Shown piece by piece: positions 23,494 to 35,866 of a stretch of 64,000 nt of DNA (positions are counted from its first letter, which is position 1; each line of letters starts with the position of its first letter). A program made the position numbers and the translations under genes. A model generated the notes under the pieces. It did not search any database. It saw only the letters and a list, made by a program, of their open reading frames with translations, and was not told the origin of the DNA. The DNA comes from Coniella vitis (lineage: Eukaryota; Ascomycota; Sordariomycetes; Diaporthales; Schizoparmaceae), in NCBI GenBank assembly GCA_011317545.1, contig WUJK01000015.1:186001-250000 (forward strand). The letters are read 5' to 3'.

Positions 23494-23506
23494 CCCCCCC
23501 CCCCCC
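23494..23506. repeat. C13 homopolymer
   Basis: One of many C or G runs of 10 or more in this region. Others: 18270-18279 (G), 21508-21519, 22692-22701, 23064-23073, 32390-32401, 32940-32954, 34442-34454 (G), 34691-34702, 38715-38726 and 47083-47094 (G). Confidence 0.95.
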
Positions 23507-23663
23507 AATCACCCCAACACGGTTATTTGAAGGGAATAAAGAAAAAAGAAAACAGAGGCCCGACGGTACGTATGTGTGTACGCACGCACATATGCCCGTC
23601 CGTCTGTCCCCGCCCCTGACCCTGATTGGACCTATACTTATCTATCCGCTGTCGATTCTCGAT

Positions 23664-23693
23664 ATGTCTGTCTGTCTGTCTGTCTGTCTGTCC
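23664..23693. repeat. (GTCT)n microsatellite
   Basis: Seven tandem GTCT units. A longer CTGT array is at 35811-35866. Confidence 0.95.
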
Positions 23694-23990
23694 ATCTATC
23701 TGCCTTGGCTCCCGTCGCCGCTCCGATCGTTTCCACTCCGAGAGCACCCGTCCACGGCTCTTGGCCGAGGTCCAGTGGAGAATGGGAGATGGGGAGATGG
23801 TACAAGGCACACCGCAAGCGAAGGGCAGAACAGGGAAAGAAATAAGATGCGGAATGAACAAAAAAAGAAAAAAAAAAAAAAGAGGAAGAAAGACGGAGAA
23901 GGGGCGGAGTGAAGTGGAGAGAGAGAGAGAAGGGGGGGGGAGAGAACAGAGCACAGACAACCAAAAGCCCACCACAGAGCAAGATCGTAC

Positions 23991-24035
23991 TGTATCGTAT
24001 CGTATCGTATCGTGTCATGTCGTGTTGTGTCGTAT
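23991..24035. repeat. (CGTAT)n pentanucleotide tract
   Basis: Four clean CGTAT units followed by degenerate CGTGT copies. Confidence 0.9.
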
Positions 24036-24278
24036 CTTTCCGTACAGCAAGGACAAAAAGAAAAAGGGTATAGATAAACCCCCGCCAGATTCTCGGCTGC
24101 CTCACCCGAATCGGGTTGTCGTTGCGGCGCCGCAGTCGCGATCGTCCAAGCGTCGAACGGGGCCCGGGGGGGGGAGAGGGTTAATTAGATATAGATAATG
24201 GGGGAGGAATGAAATAGCAAGAACTAGATTACGTACGCTGCTATCATAGTTACATGGTAAGTTGGGTTCCTTTTGATA

Positions 24279-24303
24279 ATGATGATGATGATGATGATGA
24301 TGA
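24279..24303. repeat. (GAT)n microsatellite
   Basis: Eight tandem GAT units. Confidence 0.95.
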
Positions 24304-24606
24304 GTTCCTCTCTGTCTGTTTGAGAGAGAGCGTGGAGTCCAAGGGAATGAATGGATGGGATTGGATAATTAAAAAAAAAGCACACACCCCCCCCCCAAAG
24401 ACGATGCTATAGAGTTTCGCAAAAAGGCATATATGTCGTCTGCCCACCCTCCCTCTTTTGCCCCCCCCCCTGCTTGGGGTTTGAGGGTATATATATATAT
24501 ATATATATAAGATGACTGCGATATTCTCAGGGCAAAGCCGAGCGGGAGATCGGCGGTAGGGGTTCTTTTCCGCGCTTCGGCAGCCCACGAAACTCGTCGT
24601 CATCTT

Positions 24607-24629
24607 AAAAAAAAAAAAAAAAAAAAAAA
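24607..24629. repeat. A23 homopolymer
   Basis: Run of 23 A. Confidence 0.95.
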
Positions 24630-25316
24630 GATATTCAGACCCAAGGAGGGCAAAAAACAGAATCAGAAGCAAAGCAAAGCATGGGCGTGCAGTGACAGTG
24701 CATACTTACTCTAATTTACCTACCCTGGAAGCGAAAGCAAGTCAGTCCCCCCGGCAATGCAAGACCTGAATGGGAAAAAAGTCACAAAACCTGGAGCGAC
24801 CCCCGACGACGACCATGCAGACGAGAGGTAGAAGAGCAAAGAACCACGGTGAAGAATAATAAAATGATAATGATAATGATAAAAAAGGATACTTATTACC
24901 TTATTACTCGCTCCACAAAGGACAGATACGTGAGCACGAGCAAAAGGAATCGAATCCATGCTCCCCTTGGCCTGCCAGCGGGCGCGCAAAGCGGGCGGAC
25001 AATTGATGCATGCACGCACGCCGTACAATCACGCGCGCAGGTATACTAACTACTACTCCATAGTATGTAGAGGGGCAGGGTATGCAATGGGCATTTATTT
25101 CCTCTCGGTACTCGGTTGTATTGGGCCCATCCACGCAGAGGCGCAGAGGCCGTAGAGGCCGCAGAGAGGAGAATACACTCCACCGTTACACTCACCGACA
25201 AGGAGTGACTTGTACCAAAGCCATTTCAAGATTGAGTCCCCGGCACTTTTCACAGCAAGCGCCAACGTAGTATCCAGAGATTGTCAAGACCCGGCAAAGA
25301 AAGTGACGCGCGCGCG

Positions 25317-25319
<3 letters not shown>

Positions 25320-25358
<39 letters not shown>
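25320..25358. repeat. (GA)n microsatellite
   Basis: About 19 tandem GA units, preceded by a CG dinucleotide tract. Confidence 0.95.
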
Positions 25359-25361
<3 letters not shown>

Positions 25362-26016
25362 AAGAGGCCCAAGGCCCCCCGTCAAATTGAATCCCCAACG
25401 ATGCTACCTTTTGCCCTGCCACTTGTTGCACCAGATAGGGTTCATCAGACGTGTTTGAACGGCTCGGCATTTCTTTCATTTCATTTCTCTTTCTCTCCTC
25501 TCTTGTGCTGGTGCTCTATATATATATATATATATGTGGCATCTGAATCTGAGGCCAAGAACAGGGGAGGAGCCATGAAATGTATGCGTGTGTGTTGTTC
25601 AATGGAGCTTTCTCTGTTCATTCCGTACATACTATGTATATATATCGTATCTCGTACAGTAAGTAATAGTACAGGTACTTTGCACATAGTATCTTGGTTT
25701 AAAAAAAAAACCCCCCAAACCCCCCCATACCTCAGTAGCTAGCAAAGGAAGCGCGCAAGCCCCGAAAATCCATGCAAGGCTTCATTTCATGTACGTGAAT
25801 GGAGTCGTGGACCAAGGGCAAAGATTGCGCTTTTCCAGGAAACCAAAAACAAAAAAGTGGCACGTTACGGAGAACATAACAGACATGGTCTCCATGGTGT
25901 ACATAGTATAGTCACATTGGAACCCGCCACCGTTGGGATTGGAGCAGAAGAGAAAACGGCCATGTGCAAACCTGGCCCAACAGCCAACGCCCAAATGTCC
26001 AAAATGGGATCGAGTG

Positions 26017-26019
<3 letters not shown>

Positions 26020-26048
<29 letters not shown>
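26020..26048. repeat. T29 homopolymer
   Basis: Longest homopolymer in the window. Confidence 0.95.
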
Positions 26049-26051
<3 letters not shown>

Positions 26052-27470
26052 AGCCAGAGTACAGAGTATCCATTCTATAGTCTGTAAGAAGAAGAGAGAG
26101 AAAAGAGGAAACCAAAAAAAAACAGGAATAAAATAAAATACTTACCCCCAACGGAGGCAGACCCATCAAAGCAGCGGTCTCTTTGCTTTTCTTGTCAGCA
26201 TCATCATCATCACCCATGATGATCAAACATAGAGCCATGAAATGAATCAAAAACCGATGGGCAATAAGAAAAAACACCCAGCTGTGAGTGTTTCGTATCC
26301 TCTTCCTGCATGTCTCTTGTCTTTCGACATGTTTGACACAAGAAGCAAAACACCATCCACATCGCTCGCAATGCTCGTCAGTCCTTGCGACGAGGCGAAA
26401 ATAGGAGGGCTAAAGGTTCTTTTTGGGCTGTATTTTTGTACCTGGTAGTGTGTTCTGGGGGCTCCGGAGCGGCCTGCTTCGTTGACTGCAGGCCAAATTG
26501 TGGCTTGCATACTCTGATGGGCTTCGTATACAACTCCACAGCGCCATACCGCGTTTTGCTAGGTGGGCTTTTTTTTTTTTTTTATCTGGCGGCCGGCCCA
26601 GCGCCGCCAAGCAAAACCGAGTCGGCCATCTGCGATGCCGCAAATGGTCAAAAGGCTTTGGTGCGCCTTGGATCATAGTAGACGGGGTGGATCCACAACG
26701 ATCAGCATGAGCGATGAGTGTGTCACCAACTTTTGACCTGCGTTGACCTGGAGCTTCATTCCAAAGGCGGCACAGCACAGATGTGGTTGGGAAAGCAGAA
26801 GAAAGATCTTGTTGGCAGTGTGTTTGTATTGTTTGTTATACTCTCTAAAGTCCTCCTTGGTTCGCCCCCAATGCCCAGATTCCGTGTGCCTCGTGCTTTC
26901 TTCGTAAATTGTTCTTGCTCATAAGCCTTGTTATCCTTTTGTGTATAGTTCCACCACCTAGTCTCCATTCCGTGTCCCATGGGTATCATTAAGGGCTGTC
27001 CTCCATATCTCTCCTTGCTCTGAAATTCGACGACGCCGTAAATGCTCAGTATTGATGATGTACATATTGTGGTTGTTGATGACGATGACCAAGAGAAATC
27101 GCAGACCAGAAAAAGAATCCCGACATGATTAGAAAAGTTGATACAGTTGCGGTTGAGAGAATAGAGAGAATAGACAGGGAAAAAAAATGTTGATACAATA
27201 GAGCAAGGAAGAGTGTCTGGCTGCATCAGCGACCATTTTGCTTGAAAAAGGTGCGATGCGGCCAGGTTGGCTCTTTGCTCCGAAACTTGTCGGTCGCCAT
27301 CAATGCCGAGGCCCCGTTGAGCCCGCTCTGGGGCGCGTCTTGCCATTGGGTGGCTGTGGTTTGGCAGCAGAAAGCGTACCGACGGCCATGTGGCTTTGCT
27401 GGTGGTATTGGTGTCGACCTGCAGCATGCTGTGCAACACTGACCAGGGCGCAGGAATGTGTGGGAAAAAG

Positions 27471-27560
27471 CTAGTGCTGCGAGCCAATCCGACACCACGC
27501 CCTGCATGGTCCTTTTTTGCTTTTGAAGGTGCCGCCGACGAGGCTGCCAATGCCATCCAT
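27471..27560 (-). CDS. Candidate short ORF 2 (29 residues)
   Basis: Starts in a good context (TCACCATGG) about 240 bases downstream of short ORF 1 on the same strand. It encodes MDGIGSLVGG, then a Lys-rich segment, and ends with two Cys residues before TAG at 27471. Codons at the start are gene-like (GGC, AGC, CTC, GTC), later ones less so. It might be part of a spliced gene, a second ORF on the same transcript, or chance. A third short frame of 24 codons, 27226..27300, has the same direction. Function unknown. Confidence 0.25.
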   Translation of the reverse strand: MDGIGSLVGGTFKSKKGPCRAWCRIGSQH

Positions 27561-27803
27561 GGTGATCAGGTCAGATGGAAGGAAATGCAAGAAATGCCAA
27601 TTCCATCGCCGCCCCGCCGCAGCAAGTCAACAGTCTTGTCCAACTTGGCAGGCCTGGGAGGGATCGCTTCCAAAAGTAATGCTTGAAGATGTGTCGCATG
27701 TGTACTGGGTATAGATACTGATTGCGGTGTGTTGTTTTTTTGGTGTTTGTTGTTCTGGTTCTTGTTGCTACTGCGACAAAATATCCCCTCTTGAGCCCAG
27801 TAT

Positions 27804-27914
27804 TTAGCTGTTCTTGGGCAGCGCAGGCAGGGGCCTGTTGGGAGGAGGACCGGGGCAGGGAGGCAGGTTGGAAGGGCGCTGCTCGAGCGAGGACATGTTG
27901 CTGAAGGCGGCCAT
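27804..27914 (-). CDS. Candidate small proline-rich peptide gene (36 residues)
   Basis: A short frame in the gene-poor region that looks translated. The start context is CCACAATGG. Nearly every codon is a preferred C-ending or G-ending fungal codon (GCC GCC TTC AGC AAC .. TCC TCG CTC GAG CAG CGC). The peptide has a short polar N-terminus, then RPSNLPPCPGPPPNRPLPALP, closed by KNS and TAA. RPLPALP matches the class I SH3-ligand pattern [RK]xxPxxP and is one residue from the classical RPLPPLP consensus. There is no signal peptide or membrane segment. Conservation cannot be tested here. It could be a free peptide, a regulatory ORF in a longer leader, or a terminal exon, although I see no good splice acceptor just upstream. 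Confidence 0.5.
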   Translation of the reverse strand: MAAFSNMSSLEQRPSNLPPCPGPPPNRPLPALPKNS

Positions 27915-30150
27915 TGTGGATTTGTGGTGGATGGTCTTGTTGTGCTGCTGGGCGAAGACGAGGCTGAGAGCAAACTTGGGCTCGTGGTAGTAGTACTAGG
28001 AACTAGTAGTGTGGTGGTCTTAAGACTGTTTAAAAGTAGTGTCAAGAGACAAAAAGGTGTTGTGGTAATCTTCTAAGGTCGTTGTTGGTTTCTCTGGTGG
28101 TAGTAGACGGTGAAGATGATGGTGATGGTGATGATGACTAGAGAGAGGGACACGGCCAGAGAGCGGGCGGCCCAGGTCAAATATATCTGCGCGGTCACCA
28201 TTCCCAGATGGCAAGTGCGACGACTTGGGCCTTGGACGGGCCTGACAAGACGGGCGCGCAGGGGACAGGCCTGCTTGCTGCGCTGCGCTGCGCTGCCTGC
28301 GTTGCGGGTGCGGCTGCGGTACGTACCGCGGCCTGGAGAAAGAGAGAGCGAAAAAAAAAGAAAGAAAAAAAAAAGGTACATCGCGGTCATGTACCGCAGC
28401 ACCCCTGTCGTCACAGGTACGTACAGTACTTGGGTACAAGTGGATGGCTCGGTACGTACCTGGCTGGGGGTGGTGTGTGGGCGTGTGCCGCAGATCCCTG
28501 TCTCGCCGTGTGATTAGGGTGGCCCAGGAACAGAAACAGGAACCAGGACGGGACGACAAAATAGCAGCGGCAGCCAAGCAGGTCAAGCCTCAGCTCTGCC
28601 CAGGGCGGTGACGCAGCTGCACAGTCAACCCACACCGTCCAGCGGCACTGTCAGCCGTTTCGTACTGTGAGCACTGTGCTGCGTATGGAAGAGGCTAGAC
28701 GATAAAATAATAATATTTATTGAAAAAAGAAAAAGACCAAGACAAGGTAGGTACCTCGTCTGCCCCCAAAATGAAACACATTCAGGTGCTCTGCATCCAT
28801 GCCACGCCCTGGTGCCCACCGCCAGCAGCGCGCGACAAGAAGAGCGCCGGGTGCGCAGCGCAGCGCATTTCTGCTTGTTCGTTATTACCGATGGCGACCA
28901 GGTGCCGTGTGCAAAGGGACGGTACGGGCTAGTCCGCTCCCAGCGAGGCCAATCTACCTCGAGGGCCACCTGACGACGTGCAGCAACGAGGGTGCGAGGG
29001 TGGTTGCAGAGCTCTATCTGAGGCTGATGCTGATGCTGATGCTGATACTCATGCCGATGCCAATGCCAATGCTGATGCGCGTGGCTGATTGATTGCCCCG
29101 GCCCTGCCCTTGGCCCCTACTGCAGGTACATGGTATGCTCTGTCCATGTGGCTGGGCGATGCTGGTGGTGGTGGTGGTGGTGAGTCCTCCTCGAAGCCCC
29201 CAGGTTGCGCTCCCTCCATCAGACACGAGAAAAGACAAACTCGACTGACGGGCGAAAGGGCAGAGAGGCGACCACATTCTGCCCGATTCTGCCAGACGTG
29301 ACAGCCATGACCGCAAGCAACTGGAGCCGCCGGCCGCCGCCTCACCAACCCTCAGCTACTGAGCTGCGGTACGAGCCCAGCCCGCTGCCTCGATTGGGAG
29401 CCTCTGCCCGCGCGGTCCCGTTGGTCGAGGCTTGTGATCATCAAGCCCCCGTCAGCCTGGCCGCCTTCTTGACACGGCTCATACTATGCACACAGAGTAC
29501 TGTGCTCTGTACGGCCACCACAGGCTACACGAGCACCCGCCTTGCTGTTGCTCGAAGACGGATCATCGGTCAAAAGACTGGGCGCACCCACGCGGCAAAG
29601 AAACATGTGGTTCCCGCGGGCTGCGTGGCTGCCTTCTCTGGCTGGCTGGATGGATGGCTGGAGGGCTGTCCCCATCAAAAGAACCTCCAGCCTGCGGTGC
29701 ACTGTACTGTGCTTCCATCTTACTTCCATCCTGCTTCCACGGACTCGCTCATTCGTCATTCTCGGTGGCTGTCACCGCTTACTGGCGTGCCCAAACTTCG
29801 GTGTGTGGGCTCCATTCGAAACCACCCCAGCCCACACGTCTCGTGGGAAAGGGCTGTCTATCTTCGGCGCTTGCGGGCGTGGATGCAATTCTGATGCGGC
29901 TCCATCGCTGCTGCTCCTCCCAACATCTTTTGCTCGCACACCAAAGTTAAAATACTTAGCACATGTTCTCCATAATGCTCCATTGCCCAACACGTTAGGT
30001 ACAGGTGACTATGATGTACCACGTAGAAATCGTCAACAGGGCTGGGGAAACCTGGCATCGCGCCCAAGTGATGGGGGGGGGGTCCTGCGCCATCTCCACC
30101 CATAGAATTTTCCATGGAACGATTCCTCACCCCACAGAGGGTCCCACCGC
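27915..30150. other. Gene-free, more complex sequence upstream of short ORF 1
   Basis: Contains a CTGCG array near 28275-28300, the GTAC palindromes and, at 29.2-30.1 kb, GC-richer sequence open in three plus-strand frames at once (154-229 codons). Being open in several frames points to low stop density rather than coding. No family motif is visible. Confidence 0.5.
28316..28460. promoter_or_regulatory. Three GGTACGTAC palindromic sites upstream of short ORF 1
   Basis: GGTACGTACC at 28319-28328 sits in the perfect 14-bp palindrome GCGGTACGTACCGC (28316-28329). A second GGTACGTAC lies at 28417-28425 and another GGTACGTACC at 28451-28460. They are about 400-550 bp upstream of the 27914 start. 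The spacing suggests binding sites for a dimeric regulator, but this is inference. Confidence 0.4.
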
Positions 30151-33100
30151 GTCTTTGCTTTGTAGTGTGATGTATGTTTTTCTTTTTTTCTTTTGGTTTC
30201 CTGTTCGTCTACTCCGGTGCGGCCGGTCTCGCCGGAATGTTGCGGAGAAAACACCATGATAAGAAAAACAAACGAAAATGAAGATGTCGGGATGGGGATG
30301 CCAGCACGATCTTCTAGAAGGCGGTGATGGAATGAAATGTGGGTGGTGGGTGTCCTGGTGGCGGGCTGGGTCGGCGGGGGGCTTGCGGCGGCCACTGACG
30401 AGGGCGCAATCGAGTCCTTCTCTGCAAACAGGGTGAGACGGCAGATTCAATAACACCCTCCATCGTGCCGTGACTATTTTCTTTTTGATCCTTTGGCTCT
30501 CTTGGTTTTGATTTCCCCAGAATCGGGGCAAAAAGCAATTCAATTCAATCCACCCCCCCCCGCCCAGGCGGGATACCCTACCTATCGTCGGCAAGGCAGC
30601 GGCCGAAGATTGCTTGCTTTTTCTCTTCTTTGATGCTTACGGCTCCCTGTCTGGTGTGCACGTACGTAGCATTGCGTGCTGGCCAGCGATATGGGCTTCG
30701 TGTCCGGATCATGCCAGTGTGCATCGCACGACAACAGCCCAAGTGGTGAGGATTTGGAAATGAGAATCCCTTTCTGCTTAGGGGGGGCCTTGGCCTTTGG
30801 GACCACCAGCGACTCCGTGCTGCGTGCTTTCTTTTTGTGGTATACATACATAGTACGTAGTAGTGGGATTGCAGCACACTATTCAAGCCCTAACCCCCTG
30901 ATGAACCCCCTACTCTACAGAGCCCTGGGCCCAAAGACGTCCGTGCGTTTAATGAGGCTCACCCCTCCCTCCTGCCTGCAAAAGAGGCAAGGAACAGAGA
31001 GCCAGAATACGAAGACGAACGCTGGCTGTGTTGCGACGCAATACAGAATAGTACAGGCACCGAGGTGTCACTGGACGCGGACTGACGCACGGATGATGCC
31101 TCGATGACCTGTTTTGCCGTTTTTCTTGTTCCTCTCCTTTTTCTGCTGCCATCTTCTTCGCATGGTCCTTGCGCTCTTGTGCATCTACTTGTAGGACTAT
31201 GTATAGCATGACTATTCTTTTCTTGGCCAATTGGGGGAATATGTCATTCTATCAAATCAGGGAATCAGAAAAAAGTTCAGGAGAACGGCTACCGAGTACC
31301 TGATGCTACTATGTACCTCTTTGCCTGCCTGCGTGCGTGCGTGCGTGCTTGGTCAACCCCAGATTTCCGATCCCGCATCATTTCCCTGGAACAGGGCAGC
31401 GCTGGACCTGTCGTATGTAATCCAGGCGGCTGACGGGCTGTCCTCTCTGTGGTGCTGCTGGAACTGGGGCATCTGATACGCTGGGCCCTGGAATGAATGG
31501 ATCGATGACCAATAGACCCAAAACACCAACCTCCCCCCTTCTCTCTCTCTCTCTCTCTGTCTCTCTTTCTCCACCATTCCATTTCCATCCATTTCTTATG
31601 TCATACAGGTTTGGGGATACGAAGCACGTATAGTGCGGCATGAACTACTCCATTATCTACAACCACAATACGGCAGTCCACGTTTGGCAGAAGAGGGGGA
31701 AAACCAAAAGAGATCTTGGCATAATCATCCCAAACACTCTGCACCCTGTCGAATCAAATCGAATCAAAGCAAACCAAAGCAAATCAATCCGAGAGTGCCA
31801 GGAATGGATACTTGGGATATACGAAACAAGTCGATGCTGCTGCTGATGATGTCTTGTTTCTCCCAAATGTGTGTGCTAAGACAAAGTACTTTTTCCGCTG
31901 TTCCATCCGACGAAAACGGAAAAGGGACATCCTCAATTCAGGAATGGATCCTCAAAACAATGGATTGCTTGTGTTTCATGATGTTCCACGCCCCGGATGG
32001 CTCATTGTTTCCCTTTGTTTTGAACCAAAACCCAACCATTTTCCCTTTTCTTTTCCTCTGCTTTGTTCTTGTCTTTGAAAGATGGACGGATGGATCAACA
32101 AAACAACCGCAGCCCTTTACATAGTATTCGTTTTCGCATGCAAAGTACAGATATGCTTTGAGCAATCCCCGCCTCCGTGGCTGATGGCTGTTATTATTGC
32201 ATGTCTCGGCAGTGCTGTGCTATGTACCCGATAGATATAGCAGTGAGTACGCGCATAGACATACGTAGCCTTGAGTATGTATACATAGTATACAGACAGA
32301 CATTTCTCCCTGAATACCACACATCCATCACATATCACAAACCAAGATATCATAAATAAGGGGACTAGTTGCTGCAGCAAACACACAAACCCCCCCCCCC
32401 CGGCTACAAAGACTTTGTCTCTCCTGTTTCGCTGATCAGATGATGCTGATTCCTTGCAGCGTTCTTGTGGCCTTTTTGTTTTTTTTTTTTTTTTATTGGC
32501 GTCAAAATGTCAGACGACCTCGTACGGCATGAAATGCTGGAGAAATGGCTGCAAGTTCTCATGTTGGTCAACAAATCTGATATCCCACCACAAAAAAAGC
32601 AAACCAAAGGTACACAGACTTTGCTTCTTTTCATTTCCTTTCGGATCAAGACGCTGCCGGTCTATGTGCCGTGTACTATTTACTATTGACCGTGTATAAC
32701 TACCGACTACTATATATCTAGTATAGTATAGGCTGGAAATAGAAATACGGCAAGCCACACAACAAGGCGCGCTCTCATTCTCAGGGTCCGTGTGTCCCCG
32801 CCGCAATACTACGACTCTGTATGTATACATAGTATATAGTATATGAAGTGGCATGGGGGGGGGGGTGAATGGGTGGAGAGATAACGGTTCCACTGCTGGG
32901 TTGAATATTTTGGTAGACCAGTAGTTCGAAATCAACCCTCCCCCCCCCCCCCCCGTTTGCAGCAATGTGGTTGGTCTGCTTTACGCGCTCGCTGTCAATA
33001 GAGTGAGTGAAGTGAGTGAGTTTGACCACAACAAGCGAAACAGTCATCTCGCATCGCTTTCTGTTCTTTGTTCTTTTTTGGTTTATCCCCATCTTTTTTG

Positions 33101-34900
33101 TTTAGCTTTTTTTTTACTATAGTATGTTAATCGAGCCCCTGCTTGTACCACGTTTCTTTCATCCATTGATGACGACGACGACAACGACGACGACGATCGT
33201 TCTTACATTACTCCATGACATTAATACATGGCCACGGTCCAGAAAAGCCTACGCTCTGCCCTTTCTTCTGTCTGGAGTGGGTAGGTATTCTTTTTTCGAC
33301 TTGAGAGGTGCCGATCACTCTGGGGTATCTGACAACAAAACAATAAACTTTTGTGCACGTACAATGGGGTTCCTGAAACGGTCAGCTCATCGTCTATTTT
33401 GCGAGCAATAAGCTTTAGCACTCTGGGGTGGGCGGCGGCTATCTGGTGCGGTGTGATATGGCATGGTGAGATGAAGAATGAAGAAGGCCAAGAAAGAGCC
33501 TGAAACGTTGGGGCCAAAATATAATAATAATATAAGAAAATAAAAGAAGGTGATTAGAAATATGTCAAAAAAGGCGTCCATAAATGTACTATGTAGTAGT
33601 AGCCACTACGCTGGCTTGGCACCCGAGGTCTGTCCTCGGCTTATCTCTTTGTGATATCGCTTCGCGAAGGAGAGGAGGAGGGGGTGGTTAACTGTCAACG
33701 GCACCCACCCACCCATCCATCCATCCACCTATCTATCTAGCTGGTCAAGTTCCAAAGTCAGAAAAATGCCGTTGACAAAAGCCCCAAAAGCCATGCTATG
33801 CGCTCAGGCCTCTCTGTGATCACTTCTGCTGCTCCCCCTCCTCCTCCAAGAACTTACTACATTTGTGTAAGTTCTAGCAAGAGAACGGTTGCTTTGGATC
33901 TTCTCGAGAGGAGGAGGCGAATCCCCGCTTCCTTTCTCTACTAGCTAGTTTCCTCACCATATCCATCCATCCATCTTACCACGTTACTTGATTAGTTTTT
34001 TTTTGTTCTTCTCTTGCTAATCAAAACCTCTCTCTCTTCTGCGGTCTGTTCGCTCCCCGTTTCCGCCTTACCCGCTAGCCCGCGCCAGTTCCCGCGCGCA
34101 GCACCCGTTTTATCCATTCCGACCTGCCCGCTCTGCCGTTCTAAAGTAAGTACCATCGACTATGTACTACAGTCTACTAACATACCACCCTAACCGAAAA
34201 GAAAAGGCAAGGGAAGGATCCTTGGGTATTTAGGGTTTTGCTGGGGTTCGTGGCAAAAAAAAAAACACACCAGGTCGTTTTTGGAACCAGCACGGGAAGA
34301 GCCAAGAGTGTCATTGCGCCAACGGTCGCAACATGTTTGGCTCGGCAGATGTTGTTGCTGCTGTTGTTGTTGCTGTTGACTGGAATGTTGATAATATACT
34401 ATAGTATAATCAAGTCCAAAAAAAAAAAAAAAAGGGCCGAAGGGGGGGGGGGGGTTGGTTGGGCGGGGGAAAGGAGGCTTTCAAGGAGCACACCCTCGCT
34501 TGAACCAGTTGATACCCAGCCAAAAGATTGTATGATAACGACTCGAATTCGCTCAATGTATTCATGTACGTAGTATGTATGTATTCCCCAGCAGGGTGTG
34601 AATGAATGAATGGCAGGGTGGCGGGCATCGGGGCCTGGCTGGCTGCTCACTTTATTTTGCAACTCTAATAAAACCAAACTCTCTCAGGTTCCCCCCCCCC
34701 CCTCTCTTCTCGCACCGCCACGTTTGTTCAGCTACGTGCAAATGCTTTGGCTTTACCGTAATGGGGGTGGGTGTTTTTTGGTCCGAAGGGCAAAGGTCCA
34801 AAGTGGCGTTTTCCGAGGCTTTCTTTTCGGTCAGAGTGAGTGAAGTAAGTACTCAGTCAGGGTAAGTGGCCACGGGGACATGGACGCAAAGGGTTATGAT
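30150..34900. other. Gene-free microsatellite-rich segment
   Basis: Holds C15 and G13 runs, TC and CGTG tracts and seven exact copies of the dispersed 9-mer, three of them between 32118 and 32834. No frame above about 163 codons and no recognisable domain. Confidence 0.6.
32940..32954. repeat. C15 homopolymer
   Basis: Longest C-run in the window; a G-run of about 10 lies some 85 bp to its left. Confidence 0.95.
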
Positions 34901-35810
34901 ATTGGTGCTTTCTTGTTGGGGTTCTTCTATGTGTTATGCTGTGCTGTCCTGTACATGTTGTTGCTATTGTTGCTGTTCTTCTTGTTGTTGTTGTTGCTGC
35001 TGTTGTTGCTTTTTACTTTCCTCTTCTCAGCTGTTACTACATGGCAATGTGGACTCGGTGTGGCCTGGACAATCCTGCAGTATGTAAAGATGTCCTATGG
35101 AATGCTGGGAAATGATGATATTCTGCCCGCCCCTGCCAAGTGTTCAGCTTTTTCGTATACACACAGACGACATCGAACGCCCATTATTTCCGCTGTCCGC
35201 TGTCTGGCACGCCAAAAAGGTAAACAAATACCCTGGGGAAGAGGGGGGAGGGAAACAAAGACACCAATGAGGGCGCACGAAAAAAGGTGGTACCTGCGGA
35301 CCACTGTGTGCTCAGCATGGTAATCATAATATAAAGCAAAAGCGTTAGCTGGGCTGATTGCCCAGGGGTGGGGTGGGAGCACGGGGAATGTCGGTGATTA
35401 TTTTATCTGTATATAAGATGTATACATAACACTACATAGTAATATGAGAGAGCAAAACACTTGCCCATTCCAAGGATCGACTCGGCTGTCATCATCATGT
35501 GCTTTCGTCTCGCATAGCCAGTGCGTCGGTGGTCCTGGCAAGGGTTGCGTTTCCCACAGTTGCCGTGGCCCAACGATGATAAAGAAAGGCGGAAGGAGGA
35601 TGCGCGGACGTGTTCTTTGTCAGATCGGGTGCAGTGACTTGATTTCTTTTGTCTGCCCTTGCTTTCTCCCCCCCCTCCGTTATCAACCATTATCAATTCA
35701 TCAATAAGCGGGCGAGCGAGCGACCGAGCGGCCCCAACGCATGCACAAGGGCCCCGACTGGCACACTGCCCAGTATCAAAGGCCTGTGATTTGCTGGAAC
35801 GCTTGCTCTC

Positions 35811-35841
<31 letters not shown>

Positions 35842-35866
35842 GATTGTCTGTCTGTCTGTCTGTCTC
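35811..35866. repeat. (CTGT)n microsatellite
   Basis: About 13 CTGT units with one interruption (TGAT). Confidence 0.95.

Larger units (their letters stand above)
22130..27470. other. Gene-free microsatellite-rich segment
   Basis: The densest simple-sequence part: TC, TA, GA, ATTC, GTCT, GAT and CGTAT arrays, C-runs of 10-13, and A/T runs up to 29. Frames of 190 codons (23626, plus) and 266 codons (26756..27556, minus) are open, but they show no domain and read through homopolymers. No gene called. Confidence 0.6.

Noticed and set aside
19230..26048. Poly-A and poly-T runs as tails of retroposed elements
   Set aside because: No open frame, internal promoter or target-site duplication next to the runs; they occur among other homopolymers of all four bases.
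26756..27556. 266-codon minus-strand ORF
   Set aside because: No domain, reads through a run of 7 T, codon use is not gene-like, and shorter frames with better codon bias overlap it in other phases.
29205..30105. Overlapping plus-strand ORFs of 229, 187 and 154 codons
   Set aside because: All three frames are open together, which reflects few stop codons in GC-rich sequence. No motif, no consistent codon bias, no splice pattern.
34880..35323. Leucine-rich hydrophobic ORF on the plus strand, possible membrane protein
   Set aside because: The hydrophobic stretch is a TTG repeat; upstream and downstream residues are low-information.
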